A stretch of DNA of 36,603 nt from the NCBI RefSeq assembly GCF_015207375.1, contig NZ_JADEWY010000064.1:1-36603 (forward strand). The letters are read 5' to 3'. Numbering within the stretch: the stretch's first letter is position 1; every line of letters begins with the position of its first letter. The DNA is from Coleofasciculus sp. LEGE 07092 (lineage in GTDB: Bacteria; Cyanobacteriota; Cyanobacteriia; Cyanobacteriales; Coleofasciculaceae). The position numbers were made by a program, and so were the translations under genes. Below are positions 7,306-15,398 of the stretch, piece by piece. The notes beneath the pieces are model-generated. The model had not been told where the DNA came from. It saw only the letters and a list, made by a program, of their open reading frames with translations, and ran no database searches.

Positions 7306-8958
7306 CTAACTCACTGTTGCCACTGCTGGTTCCAACTTTGCCACTAATTTGACATCATATTCTTCTTCAAATACGCCTTTTTTGTAATCCAAACTCCAGA
7401 GTTCCAAGGCGCAGTCATCATTAGGATGGGTGGGAATTAAATGCAAGTAGAGTTCTTTTACCTCTGGATAATAGTGGCAGCGTACCTGAGAAATAGCACC
7501 AATTTGTCGTCGGTCTAGAGCAACTGCCAATCGCAAGATAGCACTAAGCTGATTCACGATTTGCCGATGTTTTTTACTGGGTAAATTTTTGTAGTTCTCG
7601 TGTTTTTTCTTCGGAGTACTCTTACGGTGGTAGCGGGCTAAGTTAGCGATGGTTTCAATTTCCGCTTCCGTAAATCCCAACAGTTCACCATTGCAAATTA
7701 GGTAATAGGAATGCTTGTGGTGAGCCGAATGATTCACATAAATGCCGCAGTTGTGCAAAATCGCTGCTGCCCAAAGCAGTTCTCGTTCTTCTGCGCCCCA
7801 GTTGTGAAGATATCCTTTGGTTTGGTTAAATAGTGACAGAGCAAAGTTCGCGATGCGATCGCTAGAGTCCACATCGACCTGATACTTCTGAGCAACCTTC
7901 AAAACGCTGCGCTTGCGAACTTCCCCTTGGAAGCGCAGGCGGTCTTCAATCAAGCCTTGGGCAAGCATCCAGTCAACGATAACACCCTCTCGCAATGCCC
8001 GTTCGCTTACCGTGAGAGACTCCATCCCCAGCAGTGTCATTGCCTCCAGTAAAATAACGGCACCCGCGACAATAATTTCGGCTCGCCTCTCTGAGAGTCC
8101 CGGAATTGTCGCCCGTTCCGCGCAACTAATGGATGCTAGGCGCTTGACCATCGCTTTAAGATCTTTGCGACTCAGTTGATAGCCATTCAGGAGATTTGGT
8201 GCAACACCCAGCTTTTCTCTGGCATAAACGCTGATCAGGGTTTCAATGGTGCCAGAGGAGCCAACTAAACAAGGCTCTTCCTTCGGTTCCAAGTGAGCTA
8301 AAATATTCTCAACCGGTCGCTCTAACATCCCCCGGATGTAGGCTTGCAGGTATTGAAACTCGTTCTCGTCAATGGGGTCAGTAGTAATGAACTCATTGGT
8401 AAGGCGAACGGCTCCTATCTTAGTGCTGTTGAGAGAACGGGCAGCGTGACTATCTCCCAAGATTAATTCGGTTGACCCCCCGCCGATATCGATAATGATA
8501 TGAGGCTGGTTGTTAAATTCCATTCCCGACAAAACGCCCAAGTAGATTCGCCGCGCTTCTTCTTGACCGGAAATGAGGTTGACAAATAAGCCTAATTCTG
8601 AATCAACCCGCTGCAAAAATGCTCGTCCATTCGGGGCTTCCCGCACGGCGCTGGTTGCTACGGCAACAATTTGTTCGGCATTGAGGCTTTTTGCCAGTTC
8701 CTGGCAGCGTTGTAGGGCTGCGATCGCTCGATCCATGGCTTCGGGGGTCAAACTGCCAGTTTTCGGATCGCGTTCGCCCAAGCGTACTGTATCTTTCTCT
8801 CTGGCAATAATAGTATAGGCAGGTAGCACTGGGTCAATCTGCACTACCACCATATGAATGGAGTTCGTACCAATATCAATCGCAGCAAGAATACGGTCTT
8901 GCTCTACAGCAACACTAGACATATTCGCAAAACTCTTTTTGGCAGTGAAATTACTCAT
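7306..8958 (-). CDS. ppx: Exopolyphosphatase / guanosine pentaphosphate phosphohydrolase (Ppx/GppA family)
   Basis: This 550-residue protein of the actin-like ATPase fold removes terminal phosphate from polyphosphate and/or pppGpp. The N-terminal phosphate-1 motif is AAIDIGTNSIHMVVVQI, and the second nucleotide motif is IIIDIGGGSTELILG. The C-terminal part is HD-domain-like (AAAILHNCGIYVNHSAHHKHS), as in long Ppx enzymes, and the length is typical of cyanobacterial versions. A GTG lies one codon upstream at 8961, but ATG 8958 is the simpler start. It is divergent from ubiA. The family is certain; the choice between polyphosphate and pppGpp as main substrate is open. Confidence 0.92.
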   Translation of the reverse strand: MSNFTAKKSFANMSSVAVEQDRILAAIDIGTNSIHMVVVQIDPVLPAYTIIAREKDTVRLGERDPKTGSLTPEAMDRAIAALQRCQELAKSLNAEQIVAVATSAVREAPNGRAFLQRVDSELGLFVNLISGQEEARRIYLGVLSGMEFNNQPHIIIDIGGGSTELILGDSHAARSLNSTKIGAVRLTNEFITTDPIDENEFQYLQAYIRGMLERPVENILAHLEPKEEPCLVGSSGTIETLISVYAREKLGVAPNLLNGYQLSRKDLKAMVKRLASISCAERATIPGLSERRAEIIVAGAVILLEAMTLLGMESLTVSERALREGVIVDWMLAQGLIEDRLRFQGEVRKRSVLKVAQKYQVDVDSSDRIANFALSLFNQTKGYLHNWGAEERELLWAAAILHNCGIYVNHSAHHKHSYYLICNGELLGFTEAEIETIANLARYHRKSTPKKKHENYKNLPSKKHRQIVNQLSAILRLAVALDRRQIGAISQVRCHYYPEVKELYLHLIPTHPNDDCALELWSLDYKKGVFEEEYDVKLVAKLEPAVATVS

Positions 8959-9115
8959 CACGTTGTATCCAGGATTACAACCCTAGCCCGCACCCTATCG
9001 ACAACGATATCGTAAATAGGCAGCATCTCCTATGGGGATTTCCTGGCTCACGTGAATATTGCTCCGGAAACTCAGCAGGAGCTGCTATTACTCGATTGAA
9101 TAAGAGGCTTGCACT

Positions 9116-10000
9116 ATGTTAATCCAGCAACAACCCAATTCTGTACCCACTTGGCTTGCTATCCTGCATCTTTTGCGATGGGATAAGCCAGCCGGACGCC
9201 TGATTTTGATGGTTCCGGCTTTATGGGCAGTCTTTTTAGCTGCTCGCGGCACCCCTCCTATTCCCCTCATTGGTGCGATCGTTTTAGGAACCCTAGCAAC
9301 GAGTGCTGCCGGTTGCGCGATCAACGATTTATGGGATCGGGATATTGATCCGCAAGTTGAACGAACTCGCACTCGTCCCCTCGCATCTCGCGCCCTCTCA
9401 ATCCGAGTCGGTATCGTTGTTGCCGCGATCGCTATGGGTTGCGCTGGGATATTAGCTCTCTATCTTAATGCTTTCACTTTCTGGCTTTGTGTGGCGGCAG
9501 TACCGGTGATTATTTTATACCCCTCAGCCAAACGGGTGTTTCCTATACCGCAATTGGTACTGGCGATCGCGTGGGGGTTTGCTGTTCTCATCAGTTGGAG
9601 TGCTGTAACGGCTAACCTGGAACCAGCTACTTGGCTGCTGTGGGGCGCAACAGTCCTTTGGACGTTGGGTTTTGACACGGTTTATGCCATGTCAGACCGC
9701 GAAGATGATATCAAGATTGGGGTGCGTTCTAGCGCTTTGTTTTTTGGCGATCGGGCTCCGGAAGCCGTTGGTATCTTCTTTGCCGCTACTGCTGGTCTTT
9801 TAGTACGGTTGGGGCTAGTGATGGAGTTACACTTCAGCTTTTGGATTACGTTGAGCATTGCGACTCTCGGCTGGATTTGGCACTATACCCGACTGCGCCA
9901 ACCTGATATCCCCAAACCCGTTTATGGTGAAGTTTTCCGCCAAAATGTCTGGATTGGCTTTGTTTTACTCTTTGGCATGATTGCGGGTTCTATTTTTTAG
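9116..10000 (+). CDS. ubiA: 4-hydroxybenzoate polyprenyltransferase (UbiA family)
   Basis: This is a 294-residue integral membrane prenyltransferase with about eight to nine hydrophobic segments. The two Asp-rich prenyl-diphosphate/Mg sites are clear: NDLWDRDID at 70-78, and YAMSDREDD in the second half, followed by KIGVRSSA. In cyanobacteria the UbiA orthologue attaches the polyprenyl chain to 4-hydroxybenzoate in plastoquinone synthesis. Homogentisate prenyltransferases for tocopherol are related, but the N-terminal LRWDKPAGRLILMVPALW segment fits UbiA better. AAGAGG before ATG 9116 is a good ribosome-binding site. The gene is divergent from ppx, with 157 bp between the two starts. Confidence 0.9.
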   Translation: MLIQQQPNSVPTWLAILHLLRWDKPAGRLILMVPALWAVFLAARGTPPIPLIGAIVLGTLATSAAGCAINDLWDRDIDPQVERTRTRPLASRALSIRVGIVVAAIAMGCAGILALYLNAFTFWLCVAAVPVIILYPSAKRVFPIPQLVLAIAWGFAVLISWSAVTANLEPATWLLWGATVLWTLGFDTVYAMSDREDDIKIGVRSSALFFGDRAPEAVGIFFAATAGLLVRLGLVMELHFSFWITLSIATLGWIWHYTRLRQPDIPKPVYGEVFRQNVWIGFVLLFGMIAGSIF

Positions 10001-10077
10001 ACAGCAATGCCAGATGCACGGTAGCTCAAACGACTGTTAAACTAACTCAAAAGCGCTCATCTGTGACTAGAAGAAAA

Positions 10078-10431
10078 ATGAAAATACATTCGTACCCCCT
10101 CTCAATTATCGGTGCCTGCTTACTAGCACTTGTGAGCGCCCCCAAAGTAAGTTCCCAAGACGTTGATATCATCTCCCAAGAACCAACCACTGGTTATCCC
10201 CCGGAGGTGGTAGAGATTTACATGGAAAACTGCGTCAGCGATGCAGGTCAAGAACTAGAATCGTTCTGTGCCTGCACCATTGAGACAATGCAACAGATTT
10301 ACACCCTTGGTGAGTTCATCCAACTCGGTCAAACAATGCAGGCAGGCGAGGAAGTTCCTGAGGAATTCAATCAAATTATTGTGTCGTGTTTGACAGCCAG
10401 TGAGGAGCTTGAATCGACTTTACCGGACTAA
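10078..10431 (+). CDS. Small secreted protein with four to five cysteines
   Basis: This is a 117-residue protein from ATG 10078, chosen because AGAAG lies just upstream; the longer GTG 10063 start lacks a ribosome-binding site. The N-terminus is a signal peptide (KIH, then SIIGACLLALVSA, cleavage near VSS-Q), so the product is exported to the periplasm or thylakoid lumen. The mature part is acidic, with cysteines in MENCVSDAG, FCACT and IIVSCL, suggesting one or two disulfides or a metal site. I do not recognise a named family. Its TAA stop overlaps the ATG of the next gene by one base (TAATG), so the two are translationally coupled, although the partner appears cytosolic. Confidence 0.75.
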   Translation: MKIHSYPLSIIGACLLALVSAPKVSSQDVDIISQEPTTGYPPEVVEIYMENCVSDAGQELESFCACTIETMQQIYTLGEFIQLGQTMQAGEEVPEEFNQIIVSCLTASEELESTLPD

Positions 10432-10922
10432 TGAGGAAAATTGTTGTGGGCGTGATGGGACCGGGTGAAGGTGCCACTGCCACGGATAGAAAACGCGCTT
10501 ACCAACTGGGACAGCATATTGCTCGGCAGGGGTGGGTGCTACTGACTGGTGGCAGAAATGCTGGAGTGATGGATGCCGCTAACCAAGGAGCAAAAGCGGC
10601 GGGGGGATTAACGTTGGGTATTTTGCCGAGTAGTAATACCAGCAATCTCTCTGATGCAGTGGATATTGCGATCATTACGGGGATGGGGAGTGGGCGAAAT
10701 ACGATCAATGTTCTTTCGAGTGATGTGGTGATTGCCTGTGGGATGGGCATGGGAACTGCTTCAGAAGTAGCTCTCGCTTTGAAAAATGGCAAGAGGGTGG
10801 TTTTATTGACTGACCATCAAGAGAGTCAGCCGTTTTTCGGGAGTCTGTCACAAGACAGTATTTTTTGGGCAAGTAGTCCAGATGAAGCGATCGCATTTGT
10901 CAAGGACGCTCTCCAGATTTAG
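10431..10922 (+). CDS. LOG-like Rossmann-fold protein (TIGR00725-type)
   Basis: This 163-residue cytosolic protein belongs to the lysine-decarboxylase-like/LOG nucleotide-binding superfamily. It opens KIVVGVMGPGEGAT, has LTGGRNAGVMDAANQGAK, the counterpart of GGGxxGLM, and GMGMGTASEVALAL in place of the LOG PGGxGTxxE loop. Related proteins are annotated as cytokinin-nucleotide phosphoribohydrolases or molybdenum-cofactor carriers. The altered loop here, lacking PGG, makes a standard LOG reaction uncertain. It overlaps the preceding secreted protein gene by one base. The fold is confident; the activity is unknown. Confidence 0.8.
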   Translation: MRKIVVGVMGPGEGATATDRKRAYQLGQHIARQGWVLLTGGRNAGVMDAANQGAKAAGGLTLGILPSSNTSNLSDAVDIAIITGMGSGRNTINVLSSDVVIACGMGMGTASEVALALKNGKRVVLLTDHQESQPFFGSLSQDSIFWASSPDEAIAFVKDALQI

Positions 10923-11091
10923 CCGTAGTCATATAGGCTCAATTGATAACCTCTCTTGAATCCCAGCCCTACTTAATTTTTGTAGCACCAATTTAACAAA
11001 TCTTGATATTATGATACCTAACCACAGGCGTACGTTTAAAGTCTAAGTTCGTTTTAAGCTAGAAAACAGTATTTTGAGAGGATAGAACAGA

Positions 11092-11691
11092 ATGAGCTAC
11101 GAACTTCCCAATTTACCTTATGCCTACGATGCACTAGATCCTTATATCTCGGCTAAGACTCTAGAGTTCCATCACGACAAGCATCATGCTAAGTACGTGG
11201 GTAACTTCAACGAGATGGCACCCAAAGCCGGAATGGGAGACAAGTCTATTGAGGAAGTTATCAAGGCTACCTACAATGACTCCTCCAAGAGCGGTTTGTT
11301 CAATAATGCAGCACAGGCATGGAACCACACATTTTTCTGGAATTCTATGAAATCCAGCGGTGGTGGTACTCCCACAGGTGCCGTAGCTGACAAGATCAAG
11401 TCGGACTTGGGCGGATACGAGAAATTCAAAGAAGAGTTCAAAAAAGCGGCTACCTCGCAGTTTGGTAGTGGTTGGGCTTGGCTTGCCCTCGATAAGGGTA
11501 CGCTCAAAGTGGTTAATAGCCCCAATGCCGTCAACCCCATTGCCCTAGGTATGACTCCTTTACTAACCTGCGATGTTTGGGAGCACGCCTACTACCTCGA
11601 TTATCAGAACAGACGCCCCGACTTCGTTGATGCCTTTATCAACAACCTGATCAACTGGGACTTTGTTAATCAGCAAATGGCTGCTGCTTGA
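11092..11691 (+). CDS. sodB: Iron superoxide dismutase
   Basis: This is a 199-residue superoxide dismutase converting superoxide to H2O2 and O2. All four metal ligands are seen: H27 in LEFHHDKHHAKYV, H79 in WNHTFFW, and D161 and H165 in CDVWEHAYY. The glutamine in NNAAQAWNH (Q75) and the NLPYAYDALDPYIS start are typical of the iron form. No signal peptide is present, so it is cytosolic. GAGAGGA precedes ATG 11092. A strong Rho-independent terminator 56 bp downstream of the stop marks it as a single-gene transcript. Confidence 0.97.
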   Translation: MSYELPNLPYAYDALDPYISAKTLEFHHDKHHAKYVGNFNEMAPKAGMGDKSIEEVIKATYNDSSKSGLFNNAAQAWNHTFFWNSMKSSGGGTPTGAVADKIKSDLGGYEKFKEEFKKAATSQFGSGWAWLALDKGTLKVVNSPNAVNPIALGMTPLLTCDVWEHAYYLDYQNRRPDFVDAFINNLINWDFVNQQMAAA

Positions 11692-11746
11692 GAAAGCCCA
11701 AGTGAAAAACGGCACTAAACTCCCCCTACGTTCTGCCTAAGGACTG

Positions 11747-11787
11747 ACCCCGTCTGATTCCAAGAATCAGATGGGGTTCTATTTTTT
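11747..11787 (+). terminator. Rho-independent terminator of sodB
   Basis: A 14-bp stem, ACCCCGTCTGATTC (11747-11760) pairing with 11764-11777 with one G-U pair, closes a three-base loop and is followed by CTATTTTTT. It is a textbook intrinsic terminator just after sodB. Confidence 0.92.
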
Positions 11788-11808
11788 GCACCGAAGCAAT
11801 GAGGATTC

Positions 11809-12024
11809 ATGGATAGTCAAGATTTAGCTAAGTACATTGAAGCGAAAAACGGAATTTCTAAGCCTTGGTTGTTAGTACAACTGCGTTTACAGAAACTGCA
11901 AGAGCGTAGAACCACCCTATCTCCAGATGCCTACGAGCAGGAACTAGCTGGGATTCACCAAGATTTAATGAATTTGGGTGAGTGGTGGCACGGCATTGAA
12001 GATGAAGTTTTTGGGAGTCGGTAA
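11809..12024 (+). CDS. Small conserved hypothetical protein (71 aa)
   Basis: This 71-residue soluble, helical protein has a TGAGGATTC ribosome-binding site before ATG 11809. It contains KPWLLVQLRLQKLQERR and a Trp-rich end, NLGEWWHGIEDEVFG. I do not recognise a characterised family. The site, composition and amphipathic helices support a real gene. It stands alone between the sodB terminator and a gene-free stretch. Confidence 0.65.
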   Translation: MDSQDLAKYIEAKNGISKPWLLVQLRLQKLQERRTTLSPDAYEQELAGIHQDLMNLGEWWHGIEDEVFGSR

Positions 12025-12403
12025 GGGCAGTTGCTCGTCCCGGTTTTTTCCTAACCACAACTCCTCCTGCCTGTCACCAGGCTAGGCATAGGTTTACCAA
12101 TCCGCGCCCTAGTCGGATTTGAGGCTGGTTTAAAAGGAGTGATCTCACTCACAGGGCTGACCTTTAACTGTCACGGTTCTCAAAAAAGTTTCATCACACC
12201 TTATTCCTGTATTTTTATTACATTAGAAATATTGAGTCCAGTTTTCAAGGCTATAGTCATTGTCAGATTAAGCTTAATACTCCTAAGGATTGATAAATGA
12301 GGAATTTTTGACACCGATTTCACTTATTTTTATCTCGAGAATAGAGCCGATGACTGCTCTATAAATTTCCATTCCCTGATGACTTCTATTGAGAGAACGT
12401 TCT
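12025..12403. other. Gene-free stretch upstream of the HD-domain gene
   Basis: About 380 bp separate the small protein gene from the HD-domain gene. I see no open frame, tRNA or convincing terminator. The right half is AT-rich and may hold a long 5' leader for the HD gene. No riboswitch class is recognisable. Confidence 0.4.
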
Positions 12404-13267
12404 ATGTTTGACGCAACCCAAATCCTAATCGACCACTTTGTTCAAAAGATTCAGGAAGGCTACCGCCGCACCTATGGTGGTTGGAAGTCTGAGTACTCCG
12501 AAATTCTTGGTTGGGCGGGTGGTATGGCTTTAGAAAACATTGCCAACAGTGATGCCCTCTACCATAATGTCGAGCATACGATTTTAGTCACCCTAGTGGG
12601 ACAGGAAATTTTGCGAGGCAAGCACATTCGTGAAGGCGGTATTTCTTGTGAAGACTGGATGCATACCATCATTTCCCTACTGTGCCATGACATTGGTTAT
12701 ATCAAAGGAGTCTGCCGAGAAGACCGCCTGTTTGAAGGATTGTACGCTACGGGTGTAGACGGTGCGAGGGTAAGTTTGCCACCGGGGGCGACGGATGCAT
12801 CCTTAACTCCTCACCATGTAGACCGAGGAAAACTGTTCGTCGAGGAACGCTTTGGCGGTAACTTGCTGATTGATGCCGAAGAAATTAAGCGTAATATCGA
12901 ACTGACTCGCTTCCCTGTGCCAAGCGATCAAGACCATCTAGACACAAAGCACTGTCCGGGTTTGGTGAGAGCTGCCGATCTAATCGGTCAGCTTAGTGAC
13001 CCAAGATACTTAAAGAAGATTAGTGCCTTGTACTATGAGTTTGAAGAAACTGGTGTGAACAAAGCCTTGGGCTATACCCATCCCGGAGATTTGCGCCAAA
13101 ACTATTCCAAGTTTTACTGGAATGGGGTGTACCCTTACATTAAAGACTCCTTGCGTTATTTGCAGTTGACCCTAGAGGGAAAACAAATCGTTGCAAATCT
13201 TTACGCGAACGTGTTTGTGGTGGAACACGAAGAGTCTGTACTCAGAGCAACAGCAAGTGCGGCTTGA
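12404..13267 (+). CDS. HD-domain metal-dependent phosphohydrolase-like protein
   Basis: This 287-residue soluble protein starts at ATG 12404 (a TTG at 12389 would add five residues). HD-superfamily metal ligands are visible: H54 and H58 in YHNVEHT, and H95-D96 in LLCHDIGY. It matches a cyanobacterial family I recall as 'Npun_R2479-type HD-domain metalloprotein'. The HD superfamily hydrolyses phosphomonoesters or phosphodiesters, often of nucleotides; the substrate here is not known. There is no fused GAF, PAS or response-regulator domain, so the signalling cue is not apparent. A terminator hairpin follows the stop. Confidence 0.82.
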   Translation: MFDATQILIDHFVQKIQEGYRRTYGGWKSEYSEILGWAGGMALENIANSDALYHNVEHTILVTLVGQEILRGKHIREGGISCEDWMHTIISLLCHDIGYIKGVCREDRLFEGLYATGVDGARVSLPPGATDASLTPHHVDRGKLFVEERFGGNLLIDAEEIKRNIELTRFPVPSDQDHLDTKHCPGLVRAADLIGQLSDPRYLKKISALYYEFEETGVNKALGYTHPGDLRQNYSKFYWNGVYPYIKDSLRYLQLTLEGKQIVANLYANVFVVEHEESVLRATASAA

Positions 13268-13301
13268 GTTGTAAGCTGCTGCACATTTAGTTGACATGAC
13301 T

Positions 13302-13343
13302 GAGCGACGGAACAGAAGCAATGGCTTCCCCGTCGCTCTTTCT
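13302..13343 (+). terminator. Probable terminator of the HD-domain gene
   Basis: GAGCGACGG (13302-13310) pairs perfectly with CCGTCGCTC (13330-13338). The loop contains a second small stem (GAAGC/GCTTC). TTTCTGT follows. The T-tract is only moderate, so efficiency is uncertain. Confidence 0.6.
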
Positions 13344-13490
13344 GTAGCTAAAAATTGTGAACTCCCCCCTAAAGTTTAACAATTTTTTTAGCTTTTTGTG
13401 AAGCGATGGGATCACGAGGAATAATTCGGCTTATACTCAACCTAGACAATCTAAAAAGATTGTTAAAATTAGCGAGCGGGAAATAAACTT

Positions 13491-13727
13491 ATGCTGATAG
13501 CTATGAATCCCTCAACCTTACATCAACTTTGGTCTTTGATAGGAGCCACTCACACCACGACCTTAATGACACTTGATGACTCTCAATTAGTTGACTGCTT
13601 GACGCAGCAACTGGGCAATCGTTGTTTGCTCAATGGCGAAGAAGCCGAAAGAGTGAGCTGTTACCTTCGTTCCAAACTCTCCCTAATGCGTGATTTGGCT
13701 CAGACTGGACAGCTTGGATATGCCTAA
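13491..13727 (+). CDS. Small conserved hypothetical protein (78 aa)
   Basis: This is a 78-residue soluble protein; an internal ATG at 13503 (MNPSTLHQLW) is an equally good start. It contains LHQLWSLIGATHTTTLMTLDDSQLVDCL and ends GEEAERVSCYLRSKLSLMRDLAQ. I do not recognise a function. The pattern of hydrophobic positions is helical and looks like real protein. It precedes, and is convergent with, a decayed ABC transporter gene. Confidence 0.55.
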   Translation: MLIAMNPSTLHQLWSLIGATHTTTLMTLDDSQLVDCLTQQLGNRCLLNGEEAERVSCYLRSKLSLMRDLAQTGQLGYA

Positions 13728-13797
13728 ACTACAGCGTTTTTCATTGGGGTAATGGGTTTGCTTCAGGTAAGAGAAAACGAACTACCCATTACCAAGG

Positions 13798-14406
13798 TTA
13801 CAGCAACTCACCCGTTTCTTGAAGCGAGTGCAGACGCCAGTAAATCCCTTCGTGGTGGAGCAATTCTTGGTGGCTACCCACTTCTACAATCCGACCTTGG
13901 TCGAGAACCACAATTTTATCCGCGTCGCGTACCGTACTCAGTCGGTGAGCAATGATAATTGTCGTACAGGTGCCTTGGATACTCCGCATTGCTAACTGAA
14001 TCGAGCGCTCAGATTCATAATCCAGGCTAGATGTTGCCTCATCAAAAACCAGAACATCGGGTTCTACCAATAGTGCTCTGGCAATTCCCAAGCGCTGTCG
14101 CTGTCCACCCGATAGTCGCACCCCTCGTTCGCCAACAATAGTAGAGTAGCCCTGAGGTAGTTGCTCAATCACCTCATCTACTCTGGCAATACGACAGGCT
14201 TCTTGCACTTTCTCAAAGCTAATTTGGGGATTGCCATAGGTGAGGTTATCCAGTAGTGTACCGTTAAAGACATCAACTTCTTGGTGAACGATCGCTAAAC
14301 GCTGACGATACCCAGTAATATCGAGACGGCGAATATCAGTCCCATCCATGAGGATACAACCCCGCTCTGGTTCAAAGTACCGGAACAAAAGCTTGACTAA
14401 AGTAGA
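13798..14406 (-). pseudogene. Truncated ABC exporter (C-terminal nucleotide-binding domain only)
   Basis: About 203 codons match the end of an MsbA/HlyB-type ABC exporter: STLVKLLFRYFEPERG, the Q-loop VHQEVDVFNGTLLDNL, signature LSGGQRQRLGIARALL, Walker B VLVFDEATSSLD, H-loop IIAHRLSTVRDADKIVVLDQG and a normal C-terminus. The whole membrane domain and the Walker A lysine are missing. Homology begins exactly at the serine after the expected GxGK, where the sequence passes into a 12-bp inverted repeat at 14405-14416. Without Walker A and the membrane part it cannot work as a transporter. A start codon at 14427 inside the inserted sequence would give a 209-residue product, probably meaningless. 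The rest of the gene is not found to the right, so a deletion accompanied or followed the insertion. Confidence 0.85.
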
Positions 14407-14496
14407 ATGGCACTGAAATAAGCCCAAGTCAGAGCGTGGAACCCTTGTAAATTGGTAGTCCAGCCCACCAATTTTCCCCTTAAGTCAGTGCCATTC
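14405..14496. mobile_element. 92-bp inverted-repeat-bounded element remnant (MITE-like) at the ABC truncation point
   Basis: The perfect 12-bp terminal inverted repeats GAATGGCACTGA (14405-14416) and TCAGTGCCATTC (14485-14496) enclose 68 bp without coding capacity. Just inside both ends is a further TAAG match. The left end coincides with the break in the ABC exporter reading frame. This fits an insertion sequence that lost its transposase or a non-autonomous derivative. No target-site duplication is obvious, in line with loss of the rest of the target gene on the right. Confidence 0.65.
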
Positions 14497-14524
14497 ATCT
14501 ATAGGTTATTTCTGCCACGCTAGT

Positions 14525-15037
14525 CTAGTCGTCTTGCGGAAATCCTTGATGATGGATTTGTAGAGTCAAGACGTAGTGACCCAAATGAAGCTTTTCTGAC
14601 CAGAGTTCATACTCCAGTTCTAAGCGTTCGGGAAAGGGGCGACCTTCTAGCTTGAGCATCCGGGTGTAATTCCGCAACTGTATAGACTTATGCCCATTAA
14701 ACGGCTCGGATTGTATCCAGTAGCGACTGATGCCGTAAACTCCTTTCTCCCAAAGGTGGCGATATCCTACATTACCCTTGCCCTGCATTGTCATGTTGAC
14801 TCGGTAGGGTGAGATTTCCAGCCACAGAAGGCGGTGATTGTCGCGCTTGAGGGGATTGGTATCACCAGCAATGGATGGTTCTGGTTCTAACCCTTGAATG
14901 GCAGGTTCCTTTAAGAGCAGGTGAAACCGCTCTTGGTCTTTCTGATAGATTGTAGCGGCAGTCTCAAGGGTGAACCAAAGCGGTAGGTCGGTAGACACCA
15001 GAGAAAGGCAAACAGGCAAACGGTGATGTGTCAGCAT
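14525..15037 (-). CDS. Conserved hypothetical protein, soluble (170 aa)
   Basis: The reading frame from ATG 15037 gives 170 residues; a TTG at 15064 would add nine. It has no signal peptide or membrane segment. Many Trp/Tyr/His residues alternate with strands (LWLEISPYRVNMTMQGKG, YGISRYWIQSEPFNGHKSIQL, LELEYELWSEKLHLGHYVLTLQIHH), suggesting a beta-rich fold. I do not recognise the family. Its 5' side faces the tRNA-Asn gene on the other strand. Confidence 0.6.
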   Translation of the reverse strand: MLTHHRLPVCLSLVSTDLPLWFTLETAATIYQKDQERFHLLLKEPAIQGLEPEPSIAGDTNPLKRDNHRLLWLEISPYRVNMTMQGKGNVGYRHLWEKGVYGISRYWIQSEPFNGHKSIQLRNYTRMLKLEGRPFPERLELEYELWSEKLHLGHYVLTLQIHHQGFPQDD

Positions 15038-15201
15038 GGAATTCGAGAAGACAAAAGGGGACAACTAGCAAAGCTTTCCCCTTCATACTAAGATTGGCAA
15101 TGGCTTGCCTACCGTATTTTTACTAAATTTTTTCAAAGTGGTTGTCAAAAAGTGTCTCTTGTCGGTATGATAAGTAATCGTGACGAAGGTTGATTTCACA
15201 A

Positions 15202-15273
<72 letters not shown>

Positions 15274-15398
15274 TTATTTATTTGAATCTTATCAATAACT
15301 TCTTACTAAGACTAAGATGGGTTCCTCGGTAGTGAGCGTACCGGAAGCCCTTCCTGTACAAATTCTAGGGAAAAGACAGTCCCCTTTTCCCTAAACAA

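Noticed and set aside
13752-13955. 67-residue plus-strand frame after the 78-residue protein gene
   Set aside because: It is antisense to the conserved end of the truncated ABC exporter and has no family pattern.
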